From the NCBI RefSeq assembly GCF_017352135.1, contig NZ_CP071455.1, positions 806,001 through 870,000 of the forward strand: DNA of 64,000 bases. The letters are read 5' to 3'. The position numbers were made by a program, and so were the translations under genes. Positions 1 to 8,175 of the stretch are shown piece by piece (positions within the stretch are counted from its first letter, which is position 1; each line of letters starts with the position of its first letter). Source of the stretch: Rhizobium lentis (GTDB lineage Bacteria; Pseudomonadota; Alphaproteobacteria; Rhizobiales; Rhizobiaceae). The notes beneath the pieces were generated by a model, which was not told the DNA's origin, ran no database searches, and saw only the letters and a list, made by a program, of their open reading frames with translations.

Positions 1-780
1 TCGATCGGCAGCAGCGCCTATTTGGAGCGCTGGACCGTCACCTGCACAGGCGGATTGAAGGGCGGCCAGATTACCATTGAGGGGCTCAGGTCGACGATGA
101 CGGAAGCGCTCGTTCGCATCGAATATCAGAGCGGTGACACCGAGGTCGTCCGCGTCATGCCGGACGCCCCCTCCTTCATCGTGGCGGGGGCAAAGAGCAG
201 CCTCGATGTTGTTCGAACCTACTTCGTGCTGGGCGTCGACCACATTCTCTCGGGCCTTGATCATCTGTTGTTCGTTCTCGCCCTGATGCTGCTCATTCGA
301 GATTGCCGGAAGCTGGTCAAGACGATCACCGCGTTTACCGTCGCACACAGCATAACGCTGGCCGGAGCATCGCTCGGATATTTCAGTTTGCCGCAGAAGC
401 CGGTCGAAGCGACGATCGCCCTCAGCATAGCTTTCGTCGCGAGCGAACTGGTCAGAATGAAGCCGGGCGAAAGGCGGCTCTCCGAGAGCTACCCCTGGAT
501 CGTGGCCTTCGCATTCGGGCTGCTGCACGGTTTCGGCTTTGCCGGCGCGCTGAAGGAAATCGGCTTGCCGCAATCCGACGTGCCGCTGAGCCTGCTGACA
601 TTCAATCTGGGCGTCGAGGCGGGACAACTCATCTTTGTCGCCGCGGCGCTGGTCGTGCTTCGGGCAGCAGGCACTCTAAGCACGATAAAGCCCGCGCCTG
701 CGCGTCAGTTCGGCGCCTATATGATCGGGACTGCCGCGATGCTGTGGCTGATTTCGCGGATCGCCTTGTTGACGGCGTGA
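1..780 (+). CDS. HupE/UreJ-like integral membrane protein (5' end outside window)
   Basis: The frame is open from the first base, so the gene is cut by the window edge; the TTG at 22 is probably internal. About 259 residues are visible. The first ~75 look like the end of an extracytoplasmic region. Several membrane helices follow, with HupE/UreJ family motifs: GLDHLLFVLALM, FTVAHSITL and LLHGFGFA, with histidines inside the membrane segments. HupE and UreJ proteins are nickel or metal permease-like; this longer version belongs to the HupE/UreJ_2 group, whose substrate is not established. No hydrogenase or urease gene is nearby, so a nickel role is not supported by context. The stop at 778-780 is followed by a decayed gene. 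Confidence 0.75.
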   Translation, partial: SIGSSAYLERWTVTCTGGLKGGQITIEGLRSTMTEALVRIEYQSGDTEVVRVMPDAPSFIVAGAKSSLDVVRTYFVLGVDHILSGLDHLLFVLALMLLIRDCRKLVKTITAFTVAHSITLAGASLGYFSLPQKPVEATIALSIAFVASELVRMKPGERRLSESYPWIVAFAFGLLHGFGFAGALKEIGLPQSDVPLSLLTFNLGVEAGQLIFVAAALVVLRAAGTLSTIKPAPARQFGAYMIGTAAMLWLISRIALLTA

Positions 781-822
781 ACAGCGCGTCCAGTGAACGC
801 CTCATGCCCTTGTTCGATATGA

Positions 823-1423
823 TCGTGCTCCCGGTCAAGCGGGGAGGCCAGCTCGGTTTCTGAGAATGCGATTAAGGCACCCGCCCAGAAGGCGATCGGG
901 GCGGCGAAACAGGAGATTGTTCCGTCCCTGATCGTAATGAACTCCGATGGCGCAAGCCTGAAGGGAACGACCCTGACGCTCAACGGCATCTCGCTCAATT
1001 CGATCATTTCCGCCGACCGCCCTGTCCGGTCGGCCGGTCACGGGCTGACCAAACATCTTTTGGAGGAGTGGGCGCCGGGCGGCGATTTTGAGAAGGACCC
1101 GCCGAACGCAACGGTTTCGGTCTTCGACAGGGAGGCGTCGACCGTCGAAGACGCTGTGGCAGTCCTCAAGGATCCGAAGTTCTCGGGCGACACGCTCACC
1201 TTCACCGTCGACATTCAAAGCCGACGGCCCTGCGTCGATCTTCATTCACATCATCGGGCTGCCGCGCACCCCGGTGTCATTCGCGGGGGCTGCCAGGCGG
1301 ACAGCTTGGCGCGGTGCCTGGTATGCGGGTGCGGCCGCGGGTGCCGCTTACGGAGCTGCCCCATACTGCCGCCCGCCATACCCGCCGCCGGCCTGCGGCT
1401 ACTATCCCTATCCGCCCTGCTAA
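823..1423 (+). pseudogene. Frameshifted gene for a small exported protein
   Basis: Two frames read as consecutive parts of one protein. From about 841 to 1215 frame 1 gives a lysine/alanine-rich start, then TLTLNGISLNSIISADRPVR and DPPNATVSVFDREAS. From about 1215 to 1423 frame 2 continues with ADGPASIFIHIIGLPRTP and ends in a Tyr/Pro/Cys-rich tail (YYPYPPC). I recall this order from small exported rhizobial proteins of unknown function, but cannot check it here. A small indel near 1213-1222 breaks the frame. No start codon with a signal peptide is visible before 937, because frame 1 is stopped at 820. The 5' end is therefore also damaged. Function unknown. Confidence 0.5.
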
Positions 1424-1590
1424 TAGGACAGAGCAGCCAACATTGCGCAGCACTCTGCATGAGATGGGAGGAAAGGTGATGGGCCTGCATGGAGCTGCAC
1501 GGAAAGTGGCACTTGGAATCGTCGTGTCTCGCCAGCGGCGGGTCTGCGCTATACCAATTTCCACTCGATCAATCATCTGGCAAATCGTCG

Positions 1591-1627
1591 CGAAAGAATG
1601 TAACCATAAGTTACTTAAGTACTTTCG
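1591..1627. promoter_or_regulatory. Nested inverted repeat upstream of the outer-membrane protein gene
   Basis: CGAAAG (1591-1596) pairs with CTTTCG (1622-1627). Inside it GTAAC (1600-1604) pairs with GTTAC (1610-1614). The element lies 89 bases before the start codon at 1716, in an otherwise featureless stretch (1424-1715). It could be an operator for a dimeric repressor or a leader hairpin; the regulator is unknown. Confidence 0.35.
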
Positions 1628-1715
1628 ATTTTTCCTGCAGATTGCCTATCGGCGAATTGAGATTGGTAGGTCTTGGCGTTAATCGGTCGCCGACGACGGG
1701 GGAGCGGAGTCGATC

Positions 1716-2507
1716 ATGAAAGCTATTCTTGTGCCTGTAGTTGTGTTTTGCGCCGGCCTTGCGATCGCATCGCCTGGCTGGTCGGCGGACGTCGCGCCAC
1801 TGGCGCCGGAGGCGAAGGTGGTCGAAAGCCCGACCGGATGGACAATCACAGCCGCGCCATATTTCTGGGCTGCCGGGATTTCCGGAGATACGGCGCAGTT
1901 CGGATTACCGGAGGTTCACATCGACTCCAGCTTTAGCGATATTCTGCAGAATCTGGACTTTGCCTTCATGGGAGCCGGCGAGGCACGATATGACCGTTAC
2001 AGCATATTCGGCGACATCATCTACACGAAGCTTGGCGCCGACGGGCATACGCGCCGCGGGATTCTGGCTGATAGCGTCGATGTGACTTCGAAGACGTTCG
2101 CCGGACTTCTCGGAGCCGGCTATTCGGTGCTCGAGGACCAGTCGGGTCATCTCGATATTGTCGGCGGCGTGAGGGTGTGGTCGGTCGATACGAATATTGC
2201 CTTTAACGGCGGTATCCTGGATGGTCGTGAAAGGGACGACGGTGCCACGTGGGTCGACGCCATGGCCGGTGTCAGGGGCAACTATTTCTTCACGCCGGAA
2301 TTCTATCTCACCGGATGGGGCCTTGTCGGCGGCGGTGGCGCGGATGTCGACTGGGACGTGGCGGTGGGGCTCGGCTATAAATTTACCAACACAGTCTCTG
2401 CCGTCGCGGGCTACCGTGCGATGGGCGTGGACTACAGCAACAATGACGGTTTTGTCTTTGACGTGGTCGAGCAGGGTCCGATTTTAGGGATAGCGTTTCA
2501 CTTCTAG
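1716..2507 (+). CDS. Outer-membrane beta-barrel protein
   Basis: 263 residues. ATG at 1716 follows the purine-rich GGGGGAGCGGAG. Residues 1-24 form a clear Sec signal peptide ending near SADVAP. The mature part is a series of short amphipathic strands rich in Gly, Tyr and Asp (for example WTITAAPYFWAAGISG and YFFTPEFYLTGWGLVGGG) and ends in phenylalanine (GIAFHF), the usual C-terminal signal for insertion by the BAM complex. It resembles rhizobial 'outer membrane protein' families of about 260 residues with no fixed substrate. It is monocistronic: the neighbours on both sides are unrelated. A hairpin lies just downstream. Confidence 0.7.
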   Translation: MKAILVPVVVFCAGLAIASPGWSADVAPLAPEAKVVESPTGWTITAAPYFWAAGISGDTAQFGLPEVHIDSSFSDILQNLDFAFMGAGEARYDRYSIFGDIIYTKLGADGHTRRGILADSVDVTSKTFAGLLGAGYSVLEDQSGHLDIVGGVRVWSVDTNIAFNGGILDGRERDDGATWVDAMAGVRGNYFFTPEFYLTGWGLVGGGGADVDWDVAVGLGYKFTNTVSAVAGYRAMGVDYSNNDGFVFDVVEQGPILGIAFHF

Positions 2508-2535
2508 CAGGTTGAAAAAGAAGCTGGCTTTATGT

Positions 2536-2557
2536 GTCCCTTCTCAAATGAAGGGAC
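2536..2557. terminator. Hairpin after the outer-membrane protein gene
   Basis: GTCCCTT (2536-2542) pairs perfectly with AAGGGAC (2551-2557) across an 8-base loop, 29 bases after the stop codon. No T-run follows, so it may stabilise the mRNA 3' end instead of acting as an intrinsic terminator. Confidence 0.4.
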
Positions 2558-2622
2558 TGAGCAGTATTATTGCAGAAATGACCACGGAGCGCCTTTACTG
2601 ACAAATAGGCATTGCACCGCCG

Positions 2623-2646
2623 TTCGCTTTCTTTAGAAACGAAAGC
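2623..2646. promoter_or_regulatory. Candidate GlpR autoregulatory operator
   Basis: GCTTTC (2626-2631) pairs with GAAAGC (2641-2646), enclosing TTTCT-TT-AGAAA (2628-2639). TTCG (2623-2626) and CGAA (2640-2643) are the half-site words seen in DeoR/GlpR operators of other proteobacteria. It ends 19 bases before the glpR start codon. TTCG words recur in the glpD promoter, which supports control by the same protein. Inferred from sequence only. Confidence 0.4.
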
Positions 2647-2665
2647 AGATCGAAAGGTGTGCACC

Positions 2666-3439
2666 ATGTTCCTGAGCGACCGACAAACCGAAATCGTGGA
2701 AATCGCGAAGTCTAGCGGCAGGGTTCTGGTCGAGGAACTCGCCGCCCGCTTTTCGGTAACGCGGCAAACGATCCGCAAGGATCTCAACGATCTCTGCGAT
2801 GCGCAGGTGCTGACGCGCATCCATGGCGGAGCCACATTCCCGAGCGGGACGGAGAATGTCAAATACGAGGCGCGCCGCCAAATCGCCGCGTCCGAGAAAC
2901 AGGCGATCGGCATTGCTGCCGTCGAGCTGATCCCGAGCGGCGCTTCGCTCTTCATCAATATCGGAACGACGACTGAGGCGGTGGGAGAGGCACTCGCCAA
3001 TCATCACGAGCTGATGGTTATCACCAATAATATTAACGTCGCCAATAGGTTGCGTTTATTCCCGGCGATCGAAGTGGTGATTGCCGGTGGCGTCGTGCGC
3101 GGTTCGGACGGCGGCATTGTGGGCGAGGCGGCGGTCGATTTCATCCGGCAGTTCAAGGTCGACTACGCCGTGATCGGCGCTTCGGCGATCGACGCGGACG
3201 GCGCGCTGCTCGACTATGATTTTCGCGAGGTCAAGGTCGCCCAGGCGATCATCGCCAATGCCCGGCATGTCATCCTCGTTGCTGATTCGACGAAATTCGA
3301 GCGCACCGCGCCGGTCAGAATCGGCCAGCTTTCTCAGGTTCATACCTTCATCACCGACCACTGTCCGGTACCGTCGATCCGCAACCTGTGCCGCGAAAAC
3401 AATGTGAAACTGATCGAAACGAACGGCAAAACACGCTAA
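2666..3439 (+). CDS. glpR: Glycerol-3-phosphate regulon repressor (DeoR family)
   Basis: 257 residues from ATG 2666; the frame is open further upstream but without a better start. Residues 1-60 form a DeoR winged helix (SDRQTEIVEIAKSSGRVLVE, then VTRQTIRKDLNDL and RIHGGA). The rest is the DeoR sensor domain with the phosphosugar-binding features NIGTTTEAV, ITNNINVANRL, GGVVRGSDGGIVGEAA and ADSTKFER. It precedes the glycerol operon on the same strand with a 118-base gap. By family and position it should bind the glpD promoter and be released by glycerol-3-phosphate. A role as a general sugar-phosphate repressor is less likely given the neighbours. Confidence 0.9.
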   Translation: MFLSDRQTEIVEIAKSSGRVLVEELAARFSVTRQTIRKDLNDLCDAQVLTRIHGGATFPSGTENVKYEARRQIAASEKQAIGIAAVELIPSGASLFINIGTTTEAVGEALANHHELMVITNNINVANRLRLFPAIEVVIAGGVVRGSDGGIVGEAAVDFIRQFKVDYAVIGASAIDADGALLDYDFREVKVAQAIIANARHVILVADSTKFERTAPVRIGQLSQVHTFITDHCPVPSIRNLCRENNVKLIETNGKTR

Positions 3440-3457
3440 ACAAAAAATCCGCGAAAC

Positions 3458-3492
3458 ATTCGTTTGACATTCGCATTCCTTTCGTTTTAAGT
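3458..3492 (+). promoter_or_regulatory. glpD promoter with three helically phased GlpR half-sites
   Basis: The words ATTCG (3458), ATTCG (3469) and TTTCG (3480) occur exactly 11 bases apart, one helical turn each; another TTTCG lies at 3501. They overlap a good -35 element, TTGACA at 3464-3469. The matching -10 around 3487-3492 is weak. Tandem half-sites over the -35 fit repression by the DeoR-type GlpR encoded just upstream. The transcription start has not been mapped here. Confidence 0.5.
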
Positions 3493-3557
3493 GATCTCGC
3501 TTTCGCAATCGCGCAGATTTGTGCAATGCGAAATCCGCAGCGGGCTCGGAGGGGATA

Positions 3558-5072
3558 TTGGGCCGGGAGATTCACGACATATTCGTCATCGGTGGCGGCA
3601 TCAACGGCTGCGGCATTGCCCGCGATGCCGTCGGACGCGGCTATTCGGTGGCGCTGGCGGAGATGAACGACTTCGCCTCCGGGACCTCGTCGGGCGCCAC
3701 CAAGCTGATCCATGGCGGCTTGCGTTATCTTGAGCACTACGAGTTCCGGCTGGTGCGTGAATCGCTGATGGAGCGCGAGATCCTCTGGGCGATGGCCCCG
3801 CACATCATCTGGCCGCTGCGCTTCGTATTGCCTTATCACAAGGGCGGCATTCGCCCCGCCTGGCTGATCCGGCTCGGCCTCTTCCTTTACGATCATCTCG
3901 GCGGCCGCAAGCTGCTGCCGGCGACGTCGGTTCTGGACATGCGCAAGGACCCGGCCGGCAAGCCGCTGAAGGCGCTGTTTACGCGGGCGTTCGAATATTC
4001 CGACGGCTGGGTCGACGATGCCCGCATGGTGGTGCTGAATGCCCGCGATGCCGCCGACAAGGGGGCGACCATCCTGCCGCGCACCAAGGTGGTTGCGGCG
4101 AGGCGCGAGAACGGCCTGTGGCATATCGAGACCGTCGATACGATCACCGGCCGCAACGACAGCCATCAGGCCCGCATGCTGGTCAATGCCGCCGGTCCCT
4201 GGGTCGATCATGTCATCCGGTCCGCTTTCGGCCAGAACGAAGCCCACCATGTCCGTCTTGTGCAGGGCAGCCATATAGTCGTGAAGAAGAAGTTCGACGA
4301 TCCCAGAGCCTATTTCTTCCAGAACCCCGACAACCGCATCATCTTCGCCATCCCCTATGAGGGCGATTTCACCCTGATCGGCACCACCGACCGGGACTAC
4401 ACCGCCGATCCCAAGGACGTCAGGATCTCCGAGGAGGAGACCGTCTACCTCTGCAACGCGGCTTCGGAATATTTCAAGGAGCCGGTGCGACCGGAGGATA
4501 TCGTCTGGACCTATTCGGCGGTCAGGCCGCTTTACGACGACGGCGCCTCGAAGGCCCAGGAGGCGACGCGCGACTATGTGCTGAAGCTGGAAGGCGAGGG
4601 TGGGGCCGCGCCGCTGCTCAACGTCTTCGGCGGCAAGCTCACCACCTATCGCCGGCTTTCCGAACATGCGCTGGAGAAGATCGGTGCCGCAATCGGCGTC
4701 AAGGGCGCTCCGTGGACGGCCAAAAGCCACTTGCCCGGCGGCAATTTCGCGGTCCAGGGATATGAGGATGAGGTCGCCAAGCTGAAGCGGCGTTATGCCT
4801 TCCTCACAGATGGGCACGCTCGCCGATTGGTGCGCCGCTATGGCACGCGGGCGGAGCTGCTGCTTGGCGATGCCCGCGGCATCGACGACCTCGGGCGACT
4901 GTTTGGCGGCGATCTTTACGAGGCCGAGGTCAGATACCTCGTCGAACATGAATGGGCCCGGCACGCCGAAGACGTGCTGTGGAGGAGAACAAAGGATGGT
5001 CTGCGCCTTTCGAAGGAGCAGGCTCAATCACTGGAGGAGTACATGGCTGCCAGACCGGCGATGGCCGGATAG
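3558..5072 (+). CDS. glpD: Aerobic glycerol-3-phosphate dehydrogenase
   Basis: 504 residues. It oxidises sn-glycerol-3-phosphate to dihydroxyacetone phosphate and passes electrons to quinone at the inner membrane. TTG at 3558 is chosen because GGAGGGG at 3548-3554 precedes it and because MGREIHDIFVIGGGINGCG matches the family N-terminus; a longer frame from 3519 has no such site. The FAD-binding glycine motif is at residues 10-15 (GGGING). The conserved ATKLIHGGLRYLEHYEF and GTTDRDY regions and the C-terminal GlpD domain are complete, so length is normal. It is the first gene of the glycerol operon; glpS begins 41 bases after its stop. Confidence 0.93.
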   Translation: MGREIHDIFVIGGGINGCGIARDAVGRGYSVALAEMNDFASGTSSGATKLIHGGLRYLEHYEFRLVRESLMEREILWAMAPHIIWPLRFVLPYHKGGIRPAWLIRLGLFLYDHLGGRKLLPATSVLDMRKDPAGKPLKALFTRAFEYSDGWVDDARMVVLNARDAADKGATILPRTKVVAARRENGLWHIETVDTITGRNDSHQARMLVNAAGPWVDHVIRSAFGQNEAHHVRLVQGSHIVVKKKFDDPRAYFFQNPDNRIIFAIPYEGDFTLIGTTDRDYTADPKDVRISEEETVYLCNAASEYFKEPVRPEDIVWTYSAVRPLYDDGASKAQEATRDYVLKLEGEGGAAPLLNVFGGKLTTYRRLSEHALEKIGAAIGVKGAPWTAKSHLPGGNFAVQGYEDEVAKLKRRYAFLTDGHARRLVRRYGTRAELLLGDARGIDDLGRLFGGDLYEAEVRYLVEHEWARHAEDVLWRRTKDGLRLSKEQAQSLEEYMAARPAMAG

Positions 5073-5113
5073 GCGGCATGTGGTCCCCGCTGCGTGGAGG
5101 CACGGGAATCGGA

Positions 5114-6211
5114 ATGCTGGAACTGCGAAACGCCGCCAAGATGGTGGGCGCGGACTATCATATCTATCCGACCGATCTGGTCCTCGAGCGTGGTACGCTG
5201 AACGTGCTGCTCGGGCCGACGCTGTCGGGCAAGACGTCGCTGATGCGGCTGATGGCCGGGCTCGACCGTCCGACCGCTGGCTCCGTTCATTTCGACGGCG
5301 CTGACGTCACCGGCATGCCGGTGCAGAAGCGCAATGTCGCCATGGTCTATCAGCAATTCATCAATTACCCGGCGCTGACCGTCTACGAGAACATCGCTTC
5401 GCCGATGCGCATCTCGGGCAAGGATGGCGCGACCATCGACCGCGAGGTGCGCAAGGCGGCCGAGCTTCTGAAGCTCACACCCTATCTCGATCGCACGCCG
5501 CTCAATCTCTCCGGCGGCCAACAGCAGCGCACCGCGCTGGCGCGCGCGCTCGTCAAGAATGCCAGCCTGGTGCTGATGGACGAGCCGCTTGCCAACCTGG
5601 ATTACAAACTGCGCGAGGAGCTCCGTGAGGAATTGCCGAAGATCTTCGCCCAGTCCGGTGCGATCTTTGTTTATGCCACAACCGAACCTTCCGAAGCGCT
5701 CCTGCTCGGCGGCAATACGGCGACGCTGAACGAGGGGCGGGTTACCCAGTTCGGGCCGACGATCGATGTCTACCGCCGTCCCGCCGACCTTGCCACAGCC
5801 GGCATCTTCGCCGATCCGCCGCTGAACACGCTCGACGTCACCAAGTCGGGCAATGTCTTCACGCGTCAGGGCGGCGCGGCGCTTCCGGTCCCCTCGCATC
5901 TGGCCGCCGTGCCGGACGGGCCGGTGACCATTGCTTTCCACCCGCATCACCTCGGCTTCAAGCCGCAGACTGGTGAGGCGGCCCGCCTGCAGGCGCGCAC
6001 CCTGGTTTCCGAGATCACCGGTTCGGAAAGCTTCGTTCACCTGGAATATGACGGCGTGCGCTGGGTGATGCTGGCGCACGGGATTCACGACATCGATCCC
6101 GACATGGAGATCGAGGCCTTCCTCGACACGCGTCACCTCTTGGCCTTCGGCGCCGATGGCCACGCTATCGCCACGGTCGGCCACGCTGCCGCTGCAGCGG
6201 CAAAGGCATAG
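5114..6211 (+). CDS. glpS: Glycerol ABC importer, ATP-binding subunit GlpS
   Basis: 365 residues, CUT1-type sugar-importer ATPase with a C-terminal regulatory/TOBE-like region from about residue 240. Walker A is GPTLSGKT (34-41), the signature LSGGQ (132-136) is intact and Walker B ends in D156-E157. The switch (H-loop) histidine is missing: the segment reads VYATTEPSEA, with Thr190 where GlpT has His199. It should pair with GlpT to energise import of glycerol through GlpPQ. The start at 5114 is preceded by GGCACGGGAATCGG, a modest ribosome site; longer frames would run into glpD. GlpT starts 9 bases downstream. Confidence 0.9.
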   Translation: MLELRNAAKMVGADYHIYPTDLVLERGTLNVLLGPTLSGKTSLMRLMAGLDRPTAGSVHFDGADVTGMPVQKRNVAMVYQQFINYPALTVYENIASPMRISGKDGATIDREVRKAAELLKLTPYLDRTPLNLSGGQQQRTALARALVKNASLVLMDEPLANLDYKLREELREELPKIFAQSGAIFVYATTEPSEALLLGGNTATLNEGRVTQFGPTIDVYRRPADLATAGIFADPPLNTLDVTKSGNVFTRQGGAALPVPSHLAAVPDGPVTIAFHPHHLGFKPQTGEAARLQARTLVSEITGSESFVHLEYDGVRWVMLAHGIHDIDPDMEIEAFLDTRHLLAFGADGHAIATVGHAAAAAAKA

Positions 6212-6220
6212 GAGAGCACA

Positions 6221-7291
6221 ATGGCACGCATTACGCTCGACCATATCCGCCACGCCTACGGAGCCAATCCGCAGTCGGAGAAGGATTATTCGCTGAAGGA
6301 AGTCGACCACGAGTGGAACGACGGCGGCGCCTATGCGCTGCTCGGTCCTTCCGGCTGCGGCAAGACCACGCTGCTCAACATCATCTCGGGACTGCTGCAG
6401 CCGTCGCACGGCCGCATTCTGTTCGACGGGAGGGATGTGACAAACCTTTCCACACAGAGCCGCAATATCGCGCAGGTCTTCCAGTTCCCCGTCATCTACG
6501 ACACGATGACCGTCTACGACAATCTCGCCTTCCCCCTGCGCAACCGCGGCGTGGCGGAGGCCGATGTCGACCGGCGCGTTCGTGACATCCTGGAGATGAT
6601 CGATCTTGCCGGCTGGGCCAAGCGCAAGGCGCAGGGGCTGACAGCCGACCAGAAGCAGAAGATCTCGCTCGGCCGTGGCCTGGTGCGCAACGACGTCAAC
6701 GCCATCCTTTTCGACGAGCCGCTGACCGTCATCGATCCGCATATGAAATGGGTGCTGCGCTCGCAGTTGAAGCGGCTGCACAAGCAGTTCGGCTTCACCA
6801 TGGTCTATGTCACCCACGACCAGACCGAGGCGCTGACTTTCGCCGAGAAGGTCGTCGTCATGTATGACGGCCAGATCGTTCAGATCGGCACGCCGGCCGA
6901 GCTCTTCGAGCGGCCGAGCCACACCTTCGTCGGTTATTTCATCGGTTCGCCGGGTATGAACGTCATGCCGGCGCAGGTCGACGGCAGCGCCGTCAAGGTC
7001 GGAGACGAGGTGCTGACGCTCGATTACGCGCCGAAGACCGCGGGCAGTTCCAAAACCGAACTCGGTATCCGCCCCGAATTCATCCGCCTCGGACGCGAAG
7101 GCATGCCGGTCAACATCACCAAGGTCGAAGATATCGGCCGGCAGAAGATCGTGCGCGCCCGCTTCGCCGGCCAGCCGATTGCGATCGTCGTGCATGAGGA
7201 TGCCGACATCCCGACGGATGCCCGCGTCACCTTCGATCCGTCCGCCATCAGCATTTACGCCGACAGCTGGCGTGTCGGCAGGGAGGCCTGA
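6221..7291 (+). CDS. glpT: Glycerol ABC importer, ATP-binding subunit GlpT
   Basis: 356 residues, second ATPase of the glycerol importer; not the E. coli glycerol-3-phosphate antiporter of the same name. Walker A is GPSGCGKT (42-49), Walker B ends D165-E166 and the switch His199 (VTHDQTEA) is present. The ABC signature is degenerate: LTADQ (140-144) in place of LSGGQ. This complements the defect in GlpS, so a GlpS/GlpT dimer would have one complete and one degenerate ATP site. ATG 6221 follows GGAGAGCACA. The permease gene glpP starts 3 bases after the stop. Confidence 0.92.
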   Translation: MARITLDHIRHAYGANPQSEKDYSLKEVDHEWNDGGAYALLGPSGCGKTTLLNIISGLLQPSHGRILFDGRDVTNLSTQSRNIAQVFQFPVIYDTMTVYDNLAFPLRNRGVAEADVDRRVRDILEMIDLAGWAKRKAQGLTADQKQKISLGRGLVRNDVNAILFDEPLTVIDPHMKWVLRSQLKRLHKQFGFTMVYVTHDQTEALTFAEKVVVMYDGQIVQIGTPAELFERPSHTFVGYFIGSPGMNVMPAQVDGSAVKVGDEVLTLDYAPKTAGSSKTELGIRPEFIRLGREGMPVNITKVEDIGRQKIVRARFAGQPIAIVVHEDADIPTDARVTFDPSAISIYADSWRVGREA

Positions 7292-7294
7292 GCC

Positions 7295-8161
7295 ATGCAG
7301 AAGACGTGGAACAACAAAGCCTGGTTTCTGGTGCTGCCGGTGCTGCTGCTCGTCGCCTTTTCGGCCGTCATCCCGCTGATGACCGTCGTCAACTATTCGG
7401 TTCAGGATACGTTCGGGAATAACGAATTCTTCTGGGCAGGCACCGACTGGTTCGTCCAGACGCTGCATTCCGACCGCTTCTGGGAAGCGCTCGAGCGCAA
7501 CCTGCTCTTCTCCTTCATCATCCTGGCGCTGGAGATCCCGCTCGGCATCTTCATTGCTCTCAACATGCCGAAGAAGGGCATCGGCGTTCCCGTTTGCCTC
7601 GTTCTGATGGCGCTGCCGCTGCTCATTCCGTGGAATGTTGTCGGCACTATCTGGCAGGTCTTCGGCCGCGTCGACATCGGCCTGCTCGGCCATACCCTTG
7701 AGGCGATGGGCCTCGACTATAACTATGTCCGCGATCCGGTCGATGCCTGGGTGACCGTCATCGTCATGGATGTCTGGCATTGGACGAGCCTCGTCGTGCT
7801 GCTCTGCTATGCCGGCCTCGTCTCGATCCCCGACGCCTATTATCAGGCGGCCAAGATCGACGGCGCCTCGCGCTGGTCCGTATTCCGCTACATCCAGCTT
7901 CCGAAGATGAAGCGGGTGCTGCTGATCGCCGTTCTCCTGCGCTTCATGGACAGTTTCATGATCTATACCGAGCCATTCGTCGTCACCGGCGGCGGCCCCG
8001 GCAACTCGACGACCTTCCTGTCGATCGATCTCGTGAAGATGGCTGTCGGCCAATTCGATCTCGGCCCCGCCGCGGCGATGTCGATCATCTACTTCCTGAT
8101 CATCCTGTTGCTGTCATGGATCTTCTACACGGTCATGACCAGCAGCGACGCCAACGCTTGA
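7295..8161 (+). CDS. glpP: Glycerol ABC importer, permease GlpP
   Basis: 288 residues with about six membrane helices, beginning with a hydrophobic N-terminal helix (AWFLVLPVLLLVAFSAVIPL). The binding-protein-dependent transport signature that docks to the ATPases is seen as DAYYQAAKIDGASRWSVFRY. Belongs to the MalF/UgpA side of CUT1 importers. It forms the inner-membrane channel with GlpQ. The start ATG is preceded by GGGAGGCCTGAGCC, overlapping the end of glpT, which indicates translational coupling. Confidence 0.92.
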   Translation: MQKTWNNKAWFLVLPVLLLVAFSAVIPLMTVVNYSVQDTFGNNEFFWAGTDWFVQTLHSDRFWEALERNLLFSFIILALEIPLGIFIALNMPKKGIGVPVCLVLMALPLLIPWNVVGTIWQVFGRVDIGLLGHTLEAMGLDYNYVRDPVDAWVTVIVMDVWHWTSLVVLLCYAGLVSIPDAYYQAAKIDGASRWSVFRYIQLPKMKRVLLIAVLLRFMDSFMIYTEPFVVTGGGPGNSTTFLSIDLVKMAVGQFDLGPAAAMSIIYFLIILLLSWIFYTVMTSSDANA

Positions 8162-8175
8162 GAAAGGAGAGATCC

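Noticed and set aside
3351..5027. 558-residue minus-strand open frame opposite glpD
   Set aside because: Antisense shadow of glpD with low-complexity composition.
5024..8053. 1009-residue open frame on the minus strand opposite glpS, glpT and glpP
   Set aside because: It is the antisense shadow of GC-rich coding DNA: rich in Asp, Gly, Arg and His in a repetitive way, with no domain, and the plus-strand genes are certain.
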